DNA of 64,000 bases from Candidatus Pseudomonas phytovorans (GTDB taxonomy: Bacteria > Pseudomonadota > Gammaproteobacteria > Pseudomonadales > Pseudomonadaceae). The notes beneath the pieces are model-generated. The model had not been told where the DNA came from and made no database searches. It worked only from the letters and a program-made list of their open reading frames with translations. The translations under genes were made by a program, and so were the position numbers. The stretch's first letter is position 1; every line of letters starts with the position of its first letter. The stretch is from NCBI GenBank assembly GCA_029202525.1, contig CP119325.1:248001-312000 (forward strand), in the 5' to 3' direction. Below are positions 7,598 to 16,339 of this stretch, piece by piece.

Positions 7598-9601
7598 TCA
7601 GCGGACCAGATGCAGGTACTGCATGTGCCGCTCGTACTGGTCGAGGATGTCGTTGATGATCTGCTCCTTGCTATAGCCCACCAGGTCATAATTCTGGCTA
7701 CCTTCGCTCAGGTGCACCTCGGCCCGGTAGTAGCGGCGGTTCTTCAGCTCCTGCGTACCCAGCCCACCCAGAGCGAACGATGGCGTGAAGTAACCACGCA
7801 TCTGCACCTGGTAAATGAACGGCTGTTCCTCGCCATGGCCAATCTTCAGGCTGACGTTGTCGTGACTCGGGTCGTCCTGGGTAATCAGCACCAGGCCCTT
7901 CTGCTCGAACACTTCACGCACATCGGCAATCGCCGGGCGCACCACATCGTCCATGAAGCGGTACACCTCATCACGCGACGGGAAGTGCACCGCCTGGCTC
8001 AGGCGCTGGCGCCAGCCGCCGCGGCCGCGGCGTGACTGGGCGAACGGGGCCAGCGAGTGCATCTGCGCGATCTGCCGCTGCGACTCCAGATAGAACGCCT
8101 TGTGCAGCCCCCACATCATGCACAGCAGAATCAGCGAGAACGGCAACGAGGTCAGCACTACAGCCGACTTCAGCGAATCGATGCTGCCCGCGAACAACAG
8201 TGCGCTGGTGATAAGCGCAGTCATCGCGCCCCAGAAGATGCGCAGCCAGTTCGGCCCGTCCTCGTCTGCGTCACCGCCCTTGGCCGACAGCGTCGACAGC
8301 ACCACGGTGCCCGAGTCGGCGGAGGTCACGAAGAACACGAAGCTGATGAACACCGTGGTGGCGATCACCGCCTTGCTCCACGGGTAGGTTTCCAGCAGCA
8401 GGTACAGGCTCATCGACGGGTTATCCAGTGCCGACTGGCCCAGCGCGGTCATGCCGTGATTGATGACCTGGTCCAGCGCGCTGTTGCCGAAGATCGACAT
8501 CCACGCCAGGGTAAAGCCCAGCGGAATCAGCAGTACGCCAAAGACGAACTCGCGGATGGTGCGACCGCGGGAGATACGGGCGATGAACAGGCCAACGAAC
8601 GGCGCCCAGGCAATCCACCAGGCCCAGTAGAACACCGTCCAGCCACCCAGCCAGTCGCGGTTTTCACCGTAGGCATACACGTCGAAGCTTTTGCGTGGCA
8701 ACGCGCCCAGGTAATCGCCCAGGTTCTGGATCAGCGTGTTGAACAGGTGCTGGGTAGGCCCGGCAAACAGCACGAACAACAGCAGCGCGCAGGCCAGGAA
8801 CAGGTTGATGTCGCTCATCACCCGCACACCTTTCTCCACCCCGGCAACAGCCACAGCCACTGCCGCCCCCATCATCAGGGTGATAAGGATCACCTGCACC
8901 CACTGGCTGTGGCTGATGCCGAACAGGTAGTCCAGCCCGGCGTTCAGGTGCAACACGCCAAAGCCCATGTCGGCACCCAGGCCGAACACCGTGGCGATGA
9001 TGCCGAAGCCATCCACTGCGTAACCGATCGGCCCATTGATGCGTTTGCCGATCAATGGGTACAGCGCTGAACGCAAGGCCAGCGGCAAATTATGGCGGTA
9101 GGCGAAGTAGGCCAGCGCCATGCCGACGAAGGCGAATACACCCCAGCCATGCAGGCCCCAGTGCAGGAACAGGATCTGCATCGCCTGGCGCCCGGCCTCG
9201 GCCGTGCCCGCTTCGCCCTGGGGCGGCTGCAACATGTGCGTCAGCGGCTCGGAAACGCAGAAGAAGAACAAGGTAATGCTGATACCGGCGGCGAACAGCA
9301 TGCCGGCCCACGACAGGTAACTGAACTCGGGTTCGTCGTGGTCGGCACCGAGCTTGATCTTGCCGTAGCCGGACAAGGCGGTGACCACCACGAAGACCAG
9401 GTACAGCGTCATGGCCAACATGTAGTACCAGCCGACCGTGTTGGCTGCCCAGTTCTGCGCCGCCAGCAGCCAGTCGCCTGCGGCTTGCGGGTTGGAGATG
9501 ACCACCAGGCCAAAGATGAGGATGAAACTTGCCGCAAAATAGAACACCGGGGGGTTCATGCGGATTTTGCCATTGGCGGCGGAAGGGTTCGGTGCACTCA
9601 T
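7598..9601 (-). CDS. betT: BCCT-family choline/betaine/carnitine transporter, BetT type
   Basis: A 667-residue inner-membrane secondary transporter with twelve predicted transmembrane segments. The BCCT signature WTVFYWAWWIAWAPFVGLF, which carries the aromatic box for the trimethylammonium group, is complete, and GWYYML and HWGLHGWGVF are also typical. The long C-terminal cytoplasmic tail (about 150 residues after the last segment) is the BetT-class osmosensing domain. I take the ATG at 9601 (MSAPNPSAANGK) with GAGG upstream. A longer frame to 9706 is open but unlikely. It converges on tauD. Substrate is probably choline; taurine or choline-O-sulfate uptake would suit the neighbourhood but is inference. 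Confidence 0.88.
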   Translation of the reverse strand: MSAPNPSAANGKIRMNPPVFYFAASFILIFGLVVISNPQAAGDWLLAAQNWAANTVGWYYMLAMTLYLVFVVVTALSGYGKIKLGADHDEPEFSYLSWAGMLFAAGISITLFFFCVSEPLTHMLQPPQGEAGTAEAGRQAMQILFLHWGLHGWGVFAFVGMALAYFAYRHNLPLALRSALYPLIGKRINGPIGYAVDGFGIIATVFGLGADMGFGVLHLNAGLDYLFGISHSQWVQVILITLMMGAAVAVAVAGVEKGVRVMSDINLFLACALLLFVLFAGPTQHLFNTLIQNLGDYLGALPRKSFDVYAYGENRDWLGGWTVFYWAWWIAWAPFVGLFIARISRGRTIREFVFGVLLIPLGFTLAWMSIFGNSALDQVINHGMTALGQSALDNPSMSLYLLLETYPWSKAVIATTVFISFVFFVTSADSGTVVLSTLSAKGGDADEDGPNWLRIFWGAMTALITSALLFAGSIDSLKSAVVLTSLPFSLILLCMMWGLHKAFYLESQRQIAQMHSLAPFAQSRRGRGGWRQRLSQAVHFPSRDEVYRFMDDVVRPAIADVREVFEQKGLVLITQDDPSHDNVSLKIGHGEEQPFIYQVQMRGYFTPSFALGGLGTQELKNRRYYRAEVHLSEGSQNYDLVGYSKEQIINDILDQYERHMQYLHLVR

Positions 9602-9773
9602 AAAGCGTGCACCTCGTCGAACGACGTGAGGTTCGGAATGAACGGGTTCAGCAAAGGAATCCTCCTGTTGAACACCGGCAGCGGACCAGCGTTTTTCATT
9701 GAACAAGCGTTCAAGTTAAACATGGATTGGATATCAATGCGAATTGGGGCGCTGATTGGCGTGCTCCTGCACT

Positions 9774-9867
9774 GGCCTCTTCGCGGGCTTGCCCGCTCCC
9801 ACAGGTACCGCACAAGGTTCAAGATTTGCGGGGTCTCTGTGGGAGCGGGCGAGCCCGCGAAGAGGCC
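9774..9867. repeat. REP palindrome pair
   Basis: Two inverted REP units (GGCCTCTTCGCGGGCTTGCC and its mirror) lie between the betT-type gene and the serine acetyltransferase gene. This gap of about 290 bases holds nothing else that I recognise. Confidence 0.9.
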
Positions 9868-9891
9868 GGAACAGCCAATACGAATGCTAGA

Positions 9892-10824
9892 TCAATTCTT
9901 GTCCTGGCAATCCAGCTGCAGGTTGGCCTGGGTGATGTTGCTCTCAGCCGGCACACTGCGGGTCAGCCACACATTGCCACCAATGGTCGAACCTTTGCCG
10001 ATGGTAATACGCCCCAGCACCGTGGCCCCGGCATAGATCACCACATCGTCCTCGACGATAGGATGGCGCGGCAGGCCTTTGTGCAAAGTCCCCGACTCAT
10101 CACTGGGGAAGCGCTTGGCGCCCAGGGTCACCGCTTGGTAGATACGCACGCGCTCGCCGATGATCGCGGTTTCGCCGATGACCACGCCGGTGCCGTGGTC
10201 GATGAAGAAACTCGGGCCGATCTGCGCACCGGGGTGAATGTCGATACCGGTGGCCGAATGCGCCAGCTCCGAACTGATCCGCGCCAACAGCGGCAGGCCG
10301 GCCTGATACAGGTGGTGCGCCAGCCGGTGATGAATGATCGCCAGAATGCCCGGGTAGCACAGCAACACTTCATCGACGCTGCGCGCCGCCGGGTCGCCGT
10401 GATAGGCGGCCAGTACGTCGGTGTCGAGCAGCACGCGCAGGTCTGGCAGCGCGGCGGCGAAGCCCTGCACCAGGCTCAGCGCATGGGCATCGACGCCGGC
10501 CAGCTCAGCGTTGCTCTGCCGCGCCGCGTAACGCAGTTCGAGGCGAGTCTGGGCAAGCAAGGCAGTCAGCGCAGCATCCAGGGTATGGCCGACGTAGAAG
10601 TCTTCACTCTCTTCGCGCAGGTCGACCGGGCCCAGACGCATCGGGAACAGCGCCCCGCACAGGTGCTCCAGAATCTGCCGCATTGCCTCGCGCGACGGCA
10701 GCTCGCGCCCGCCCTGCTCGCCAATACTGCGGCCATTGCGGGTGCGCCATTGCTCACGGGCGCCGCGCAGGCCGCTGACGATGCTCTGCAACTGCCAATG
10801 CGCGGATGAAGGTTGTTCGCTCAC
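9892..10824 (-). CDS. epsC: Serine O-acetyltransferase, EpsC type
   Basis: A 310-residue cytoplasmic enzyme that makes O-acetylserine, the carbon acceptor for sulfide in cysteine synthesis. The C-terminal half is a left-handed beta-helix of hexapeptide repeats (IDIHPGAQIGPSFFIDHG, VVIGETAIIGERVRIYQ, TIGGNVWLTRSVP) with the catalytic region DIHPGA and FFIDHGTGVVIGE. It has the longer N-terminal helical domain of the EpsC class rather than the short CysE form. The start is taken as GTG at 10824, six bases after a strong AGGAG; the open frame upstream has no ribosome site and is mostly REP-derived. Its position next to cystine and sulfonate uptake genes fits a role in cysteine supply. Confidence 0.88.
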   Translation of the reverse strand: MSEQPSSAHWQLQSIVSGLRGAREQWRTRNGRSIGEQGGRELPSREAMRQILEHLCGALFPMRLGPVDLREESEDFYVGHTLDAALTALLAQTRLELRYAARQSNAELAGVDAHALSLVQGFAAALPDLRVLLDTDVLAAYHGDPAARSVDEVLLCYPGILAIIHHRLAHHLYQAGLPLLARISSELAHSATGIDIHPGAQIGPSFFIDHGTGVVIGETAIIGERVRIYQAVTLGAKRFPSDESGTLHKGLPRHPIVEDDVVIYAGATVLGRITIGKGSTIGGNVWLTRSVPAESNITQANLQLDCQDKN

Positions 10825-10866
10825 GGTTTTCTCCTGCCGTATAGGCCATCTAATTTTACTCGCCAG

Positions 10867-10969
10867 GCCCGGCCTCTTCGCGGGCACGCCCGCTCCCACA
10901 GGGACCGCGCAAACATCAGGCCCTGTGCAGTACCTGTGGGAGCGGGCGTGCCCGCGAAGAGGCCGGGCC
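10867..10969. repeat. REP palindrome pair
   Basis: Inverted REP units with long matching arms (GCCCGGCCTCTTCGCGGGCA on the left, its complement on the right). It lies 43 bases upstream of the serine acetyltransferase start, in the divergent region shared with the cystine-type transporter. The rest of this region up to 11216 is AT-rich and carries an ATAAC motif near 11126. Confidence 0.9.
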
Positions 10970-11216
10970 TGCCTACTTGCAATCCACTCTACGGCAAATC
11001 TGGCCCTTGGAAAAAACAACGCTTTATTCCATCCTGCGCTAAGTCGGGCATAAGCCGCGATGACGGAGTGGGTAACCTCGCCTACCCTCAAAGCAGCCAG
11101 CATCTGACGAAAATCAAAAAAGAAATAACAAAATAATTTTTTAGTATTTCCTGGCCTAAGCAGCCAACCCTATAGTCGCCACCTCACTACTTACACAACA
11201 AGCGCGGGGCTCTGAC

Positions 11217-12011
11217 ATGTCGAAATTCGCCAAACCGCTACTCAACGCCAGCCTGGCCCTGTTGCTAGGCGCCGGCCTGCTCAGCCAGGCGTTCGCCGGC
11301 GAGCAATTGAAAACCATCCAGGAAAAAGGCGTGATCAACGTTGGCCTGGAGGGTACATACCCACCGTTCAGTTTCGTGGACGAGAACGGCAAACTGGCCG
11401 GCTTCGAGGTAGAGCTGTCCGAGTTGCTGGCGAAGGAATTGGGGGTCAAGGTCAAGCTGCAGCCAACGCAGTGGGATGGCATTCTTGCAGCGCTGGAGTC
11501 CAAACGCCTGGACGTGGTAGTCAACCAGGTGACCATTTCCGAAGAGCGTAAGAAAAAGTATGACTTCTCCGAGCCATACACCATTTCCGGCATCCAGGCT
11601 CTGATCCTGACGAAGAAAGCCAAGGACCTGAACATCAATAGTGCGCAAGACCTGGCGGGCAAGAAAGTCGGCGTAGGCCTGGGCACCAACTATGAGCAAT
11701 GGGTGAGACAGGACGTGCCGACGGCTGATGTGCGCACGTATTCCGATGACCCGAGCAAATTCGCCGACCTGCGTAACGGCCGCATCGACGCCATCCTGAT
11801 CGACCGCCTGGCCGCACTGGAATATGCCAAGAAAGCCAAGGACACCCAACTTGCCGGCGATGCCTTCTCGCGCCTGGAAAGCGGCGTGGCCCTGCGCAAG
11901 GGCGAGCCTGAGCTGCTGGCAGCAATCAACAAGGCCATCGACAAGCTCAAGGCTGACGGCTCGCTGGCCAAGCTGTCCGAAAAATACTTCGGTGCCGATG
12001 TCACCAAATGA
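11217..12011 (+). CDS. Polar amino-acid (cystine-type) ABC transporter substrate-binding protein
   Basis: A 264-residue periplasmic binding protein of family 3 (the FliY/TcyJ branch). The signal peptide ends near SQAFA|GEQ. The core motifs are IQEKGVINVGLEGTYPPFSF, FEVELSELLAKELGVKV and YDFSEPYTISG, as in cystine binding proteins. A permease and an ATPase follow without gaps, forming one importer. It has no Cys and no Met apart from the start codon, which supports a sulfur-starvation role and fits a ligand such as cystine or another sulfur amino acid. The ligand is inferred. Confidence 0.88.
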   Translation: MSKFAKPLLNASLALLLGAGLLSQAFAGEQLKTIQEKGVINVGLEGTYPPFSFVDENGKLAGFEVELSELLAKELGVKVKLQPTQWDGILAALESKRLDVVVNQVTISEERKKKYDFSEPYTISGIQALILTKKAKDLNINSAQDLAGKKVGVGLGTNYEQWVRQDVPTADVRTYSDDPSKFADLRNGRIDAILIDRLAALEYAKKAKDTQLAGDAFSRLESGVALRKGEPELLAAINKAIDKLKADGSLAKLSEKYFGADVTK

Positions 12012-12676
12012 TTGCTGAAAGCCTGCAACTCGTTGTCGACTCCACGCCCTTCCTGCTGAAGGGCGCGGGTTATACGGTGCTGCTCAGTGTCGGCGGCATG
12101 TTCTTTGGCCTGCTGCTGGGCTTTGCCCTGGCGCTGATGCGGCTGTCGAAGGTGTTGCCGCTGAACTGGCTGGCGCGGATCTACGTGTCGTTCTTCCGCG
12201 GCACGCCGCTGCTGGTGCAGCTGTTCGTGATCTATTTCGGCATGCCGCAGATCGGCATCGAACTCGACCCCATTCCGGCTTCGCTGATCGGCCTGTCGCT
12301 GAACATGGCGGCCTACATCTGCGAGATCCTGCGCGCAGCGATCTCCTCGATCGACCGTGGCCAGTGGGAAGCCGCAGCCAGTATCGGTATGACCCGCGTC
12401 CAGGCGATGCGACGGGCGATCCTGCCACAAGCCTTGCGCACTGCCCTGCCCCCGCTGGGCAACAGCTTCATCTCGCTGGTCAAGGACACTGCCCTGGCGG
12501 CAACCATCCAGGTGCCCGAGCTGTTCCGCCAGGCACAGCTGATTACCGCTCGCACCTTCGAAGTGTTCACCATGTACGTGGCGGTCGCGGTCATCTACTG
12601 GGTGCTATGCAGCATCCTCGCGCACTTCCAGAACCGCATGGAAGCGCGGGTCAACCAGCATGACCAGGAGCAATGA
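12008..12676 (+). CDS. tcyL: Amino-acid (cystine-type) ABC transporter permease
   Basis: A 222-residue inner-membrane permease of the HisM/YecS (TcyL) family with about five transmembrane segments. FFRGTPLLVQLFVIYFGMPQ and the coupling loop EAAASIGMTRVQAMRRAILPQALRTALPPLGN are the family signatures. The start codon overlaps the end of the binding-protein gene and its end overlaps the ATPase gene, so the three genes form a coupled operon. The name tcyL rests on family look and context only. Confidence 0.88.
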   Translation: MIAESLQLVVDSTPFLLKGAGYTVLLSVGGMFFGLLLGFALALMRLSKVLPLNWLARIYVSFFRGTPLLVQLFVIYFGMPQIGIELDPIPASLIGLSLNMAAYICEILRAAISSIDRGQWEAAASIGMTRVQAMRRAILPQALRTALPPLGNSFISLVKDTALAATIQVPELFRQAQLITARTFEVFTMYVAVAVIYWVLCSILAHFQNRMEARVNQHDQEQ

Positions 12677-13437
12677 GCATGATTGAAGTCAAAGGCCTGA
12701 CCAAGCGGTTCAAGGGCCAGACCGTGCTCAACGGCATCGACCTGACCGTGCAGCCCGGCGAAGTGGTGGCCATCATCGGCCCTAGCGGCTCGGGCAAGAC
12801 CACCTTCCTGCGCTGCCTGAACCTGCTGGAAACCCCCGATGCGGGGCAGATCAAGATCGGCGCCATCAGCATCGATGCCAACCGCCCGCTGGGTGGCCAG
12901 CAAAGTGCGATACGCCGCTTGCGTCAGCAAGCCGGGTTCGTGTTCCAGAACTTCAACCTGTTCCCGCACCGCACCGCCCTTGAGAACGTGATCGAAGGGC
13001 CGGTGATCGTCAAGAAGACGCCCCGCGAGCAGGCCATCGAGCTGGGCCGGCGGTTGATGGCCAAGGTCGGCTTGGCCGGCAAGGAAGACGCCTACCCACG
13101 GCGCCTGTCCGGCGGCCAGCAGCAACGGGTGGCCATCGCCCGCGCCCTGGCCATGGAACCGGAGGTTATCCTGTTCGACGAGCCCACCTCGGCGCTGGAC
13201 CCGGAGCTGGTGGGTGAAGTGCTGGCGACCATCCGCGGCCTGGCCGAGGAAAAACGCACCATGATCATCGTCACCCACGAAATGAGCTTTGCCCGGGACG
13301 TGGCGAACCGGGTGATCTTCTTCGACAAGGGCGTGATCGTGGAGCAGGGTGAAGCCAAGGCGCTGTTTGCGGCGCCGAAAGAAGAGCGTACCCGGCAGTT
13401 CCTGCGCAAGTTCCTGGGGACTGCTGCCTCCGAGTAA
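12673..13437 (+). CDS. tcyN: Amino-acid (cystine-type) ABC transporter ATP-binding protein
   Basis: A 254-residue ATPase of the polar amino-acid group (GlnQ/TcyN). Walker A is GPSGSGKTT, signature LSGGQQQRVAIARALA, Walker B VILFDEPTSALDP and H-loop IVTHEM. It overlaps the permease gene by four bases (ATGA). A second in-frame ATG lies six bases later and could be the true start. It ends the operon and is followed by a REP pair. Confidence 0.88.
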   Translation: MSMIEVKGLTKRFKGQTVLNGIDLTVQPGEVVAIIGPSGSGKTTFLRCLNLLETPDAGQIKIGAISIDANRPLGGQQSAIRRLRQQAGFVFQNFNLFPHRTALENVIEGPVIVKKTPREQAIELGRRLMAKVGLAGKEDAYPRRLSGGQQQRVAIARALAMEPEVILFDEPTSALDPELVGEVLATIRGLAEEKRTMIIVTHEMSFARDVANRVIFFDKGVIVEQGEAKALFAAPKEERTRQFLRKFLGTAASE

Positions 13438-13444
13438 ACCTGTT

Positions 13445-13542
13445 CCGGCCTCTTCGCGGGCACGCCCGCTCCCACAGGTATCGCACCGGTTTTGAGACCT
13501 GCGCTGTACCTGTGGGAGCGGGCGTGCCCGCGAAAGGGCCGG
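13445..13542. repeat. REP palindrome pair
   Basis: Inverted REP units (CCGGCCTCTTCGCGGGCACG and mirror) directly follow the cystine-type ATPase gene and may also end its transcript. Confidence 0.9.
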
Positions 13543-13694
13543 CACATCTGTAACAAATCCCTCCTTCTATATATATTCCAAAATGTTAGTTCATAAACAT
13601 TTTATAAAGCATTAGGGTATATAAACCGGACCACCGGACCAGCACACATTTGTCGCGACCAGCGTCGCGGCACAACTATTTTGTGAGGTCAGGA

Positions 13695-13763
13695 ATGGTC
13701 AGGATCACAATCACCCCAGTGCGTATCGCCAGGGCATTGAGTGCAGCCAAGGAGCGGTACTGA
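13695..13763 (+). CDS. Possible 22-codon leader ORF overlapping the SfnB-type gene start
   Basis: An ATG at 13695, preceded by GAGGTCAGGA, opens a 22-codon frame (MVRITITPVRIARALSAAKERY). Its TGA shares one base with the ATG of the next gene (TGATG). The ribosome site of the next gene (AAGGAG, about 13749) lies inside this frame, an arrangement often seen in translationally coupled leader peptides. The peptide has no Cys and no Met beyond the start. It is too short for homology-based proof; chance is possible. Confidence 0.4.
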   Translation: MVRITITPVRIARALSAAKERY

Positions 13764-15004
13764 TGTCCAGCCAGCCAAATACCCAATTCCACAGCGATCT
13801 CGACAGCTCGCCCCTGCTGCTGCCGGCCAAGTTACTGCGCAACGACGCAGAGGCCCTGCAAGCGGCCCGCGAACTGGCCGAGGCTGCCCGCGAGCAAGCT
13901 GCCCGCCGCGACCAGCAACGCAAACTGCCCTGGTCCGAGATCGAGCTGTTCACCCGCAGCGGCCTGGGCAGCATCAGCGTACCCAAGGCCCACGGCGGCC
14001 CCGACGTGTCGTTCGAAACCGTAGCCGAAGTATTCCGCCTGATCAGCGCCGCCGACCCGGCGCTGGGGCAGATCCCGCAGAACCAGTTCGGCATGCTGCA
14101 ACTGATTCGCCTGACGGCCACCGAGGCGCAACAGGCGCTGATTTTCCGCAGCGTGCTCGACGGCTGGCGCATCGGCAATGCCGGCCCCGAACGCGGTACC
14201 AAGGACACCCTCACCCTCAAGGCGCGGATAACCCGGGTCGGCGACAGCTATCGCATCAGCGGCGAGAAGTTCTACTCCACTGGCGCGCTGTTCGCCCATT
14301 GGGTGGCGGTAAAAGCCCTCGACGAGGAAGGCCGCCAGCGCCTGGCGTTCGTGCGCCGTGGCAGCCCGGGGCTGCGCATCGTCGATGACTGGTCCGGGTT
14401 CGGCCAGCGCACCACCGCCAGCGGCACTGTGCTGCTGGACGAGGTGCCGGTAGACGCGGAGCTGGTGATCGATAACTGGCGCCAGCGTGACATCCCCAAC
14501 ATCCAGGGCGCAGCGTCGCAGCTGATCCAGGCTGCGATTGACGCCGGGATCGCAGAAGCCGCGATCGATGATGCGATCACTTTCGTGCGCGAAAAATCCC
14601 GCCCGTGGATCGAAGCCAACGTGGACCGCGCCAGTGACGACCCTTATGTGATCGCCGACATCGGCCGCCTGAAGCTCGAACTGCACGCCGCCGAAGCGCT
14701 GCTGCGCAAGGCCGCGCGGGTACTCGACGAGGTCAATGCTGCGCCCATTGACGCAGCCAGTGCGGCACGGGCCTCGATTGCGGTGGCCGAGGCCAAGGTG
14801 CTGACCACCGAGATCGCCCTGCAGGCCAGCGAGAAGCTGTTCGAACTGGCCGGCAGCCGCGCCACCCTTGCCGAGTTCAACCTCGACCGCCACTGGCGCA
14901 ATGCCCGGGTGCACACCCTGCACGACCCGGTGCGCTGGAAGTATCACGCGGTGGGCGCCTACTACCTCAACGGCACCCTGCCTGCGCGGCATTCCTGGAT
15001 CTGA
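13763..15004 (+). CDS. SfnB/DszC-family flavin-dependent sulfur-acquisition oxidoreductase (1)
   Basis: A 413-residue cytoplasmic protein with the acyl-CoA-dehydrogenase fold used by DszC/SfnB monooxygenases, which oxidise organosulfur compounds with reduced flavin. Family features include ELFTRSGLGSISVPKAHGG, GQIPQNQFGMLQL, SGEKFYSTGALFAHWV, DDWSGFGQRTTASGTV and the C-terminal FNLDRHWRNARVHTLHDPVRWKYHAVGAYYLNG. A probable role is desulfurisation of sulfones or similar compounds in a dimethylsulfone-type pathway; the substrate is not shown. It contains two Met and no Cys in 413 residues. It is followed by a REP pair and a second, clearly related gene. Confidence 0.88.
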   Translation: MSSQPNTQFHSDLDSSPLLLPAKLLRNDAEALQAARELAEAAREQAARRDQQRKLPWSEIELFTRSGLGSISVPKAHGGPDVSFETVAEVFRLISAADPALGQIPQNQFGMLQLIRLTATEAQQALIFRSVLDGWRIGNAGPERGTKDTLTLKARITRVGDSYRISGEKFYSTGALFAHWVAVKALDEEGRQRLAFVRRGSPGLRIVDDWSGFGQRTTASGTVLLDEVPVDAELVIDNWRQRDIPNIQGAASQLIQAAIDAGIAEAAIDDAITFVREKSRPWIEANVDRASDDPYVIADIGRLKLELHAAEALLRKAARVLDEVNAAPIDAASAARASIAVAEAKVLTTEIALQASEKLFELAGSRATLAEFNLDRHWRNARVHTLHDPVRWKYHAVGAYYLNGTLPARHSWI

Positions 15005-15016
15005 TTTTTAGGCCTT

Positions 15017-15139
15017 GGGGGCCGCTGTACGGCCCATTCGCGGGGCAAGCCCGCTCCCACAGATATCTCACGAATCCAGAGATAAACGCTGTACCTGTGG
15101 GAGCGGGCTTGCCCCGCGAATGGGCCGTACAGCGGCCCC
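15017..15139. repeat. Extended REP inverted repeat between the two SfnB-type genes
   Basis: The outer arms are unusually long. GGGGCCGCTGTACGGCCCAT on the left is matched on the right, directly continuing into the usual REP core with a CGCGGGGCAAGC variant. The whole arm is about 45 bases, so RNA across it would form a very stable hairpin between the paralogous genes. Confidence 0.88.
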
Positions 15140-15157
15140 TGGGCCCCGGAGAACACC

Positions 15158-16339
15158 ATGACAATATCAATCATCACCAGCGACGCCCAAGCCCTGGCCG
15201 TCGCTGAAGACATCGCCCAACAACTGCGCCGCGACAGCGCCCTGCGCGACCGCGAGCGCCGCCTGCCCCACGCTGAGCTGGAGCTGTTCACCCGCTCCGG
15301 CCTGTGGGCCATCAGCGTACCCAAGGCCTTTGGCGGCGCCGGGGTGTCCAACGTCACCCTGGCCAAGGTCATCGCCCGTATCGCCCAGGCCGACGGCTCG
15401 CTCGGGCAAATCCCGCAAAACCATTTCTACGGCCTGGAAGTGCTGCGGGTAAACGGCACCCCCGAACAGCAACAGCGCCTGTACGCCGAAGTACTGGCCG
15501 GCCGCCGTTTCGGCAACGCCCTGGCCGAACTGGGTACCAAAACCGCCAACGAACGCACCACCCGCCTGAGCCGTGACGGCGATGGCTTTCGCATCAACGG
15601 CCGCAAGTTCTATTCCACCGGCGCCATCTACGCCCAGCGCATTCCTACCTCGGTCGTTGATGAGCAAGGCGTGCAGCAACTGGCCTTCGTCCCGGCCGAC
15701 AGCCAGGGCCTGCAGGTGATCGACGACTGGAGCGGTTTCGGCCAGCGCACCACCGGCAGCGGTTCGGTAGTGTTCGACAACGTGTATGTCAGCGCCGCCG
15801 ATGTGGTGCCGTTCCAGAGCGCGTTCGAGCGCCCCACCCCGGTCGGCCCGCTGGCGCAGATCCTCCATGCCGCCATCGACACCGGCATCGCCCGCGCCGC
15901 TTATGAAGACGCCCTGCACTTCGTGCGCACCCGCAGCCGCCCATGGGTCGACTCGGGCCTGGACAAGGCCACGGATGACCCGCTGACGCTGAAGAGCTTC
16001 GGCCACCTGGCAATCCGCCTGCATGCCGCCGAGGCCCTGCTGGAGCGCGCCGGCGAATACCTCGACCGCGCCCGCGACGACAGCAGCGCCGACAACGTGG
16101 CCGCCGCGTCCATCGCCGTGGCCGAAGCGCGGGCCATCAGCACCGAAATTTCCCTTGCGGCCGGTACCGCCCTGTTCGAACTGGGCGGCAGCCAGGCCAC
16201 CCTGGCCGAACACAACCTCGACCGCCACTGGCGCAACGCCCGCGTGCACACCCTGCACGACCCGGTGCGCTGGAAGTACCACGCCATCGGCAACTACTAC
16301 CTCAACGAGGCCAACCCGCCACGCCGGGGGACTATTTGA
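15158..16339 (+). CDS. SfnB/DszC-family flavin-dependent sulfur-acquisition oxidoreductase (2)
   Basis: A 393-residue paralogue of the preceding gene. It shares ELFTRSGLWAISVPKAFGG, GQIPQNHF, NGRKFYSTGAIYA, DDWSGFGQRTTGSGSV and the HWRNARVHTLHDPVRWKYH ending. It should be an FMNH2- or FADH2-dependent oxidoreductase of organosulfur compounds. Apart from the initiator it has no Met, and no Cys, across 393 residues, the most extreme sulfur-poor protein of the window. The stop codon overlaps the ATG of the following monooxygenase gene (TGATG), so the two are coupled and probably work in one pathway. Confidence 0.88.
   Translation: MTISIITSDAQALAVAEDIAQQLRRDSALRDRERRLPHAELELFTRSGLWAISVPKAFGGAGVSNVTLAKVIARIAQADGSLGQIPQNHFYGLEVLRVNGTPEQQQRLYAEVLAGRRFGNALAELGTKTANERTTRLSRDGDGFRINGRKFYSTGAIYAQRIPTSVVDEQGVQQLAFVPADSQGLQVIDDWSGFGQRTTGSGSVVFDNVYVSAADVVPFQSAFERPTPVGPLAQILHAAIDTGIARAAYEDALHFVRTRSRPWVDSGLDKATDDPLTLKSFGHLAIRLHAAEALLERAGEYLDRARDDSSADNVAAASIAVAEARAISTEISLAAGTALFELGGSQATLAEHNLDRHWRNARVHTLHDPVRWKYHAIGNYYLNEANPPRRGTI

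Noticed and set aside
13561..13762. Sigma-54 promoter before the first SfnB-type gene
   Set aside because: I looked for GG-N10-GC because SfnR-type control uses RpoN. No candidate has both dinucleotides at the right spacing; CGGCACAACTATTTTG comes close but lacks the GC.
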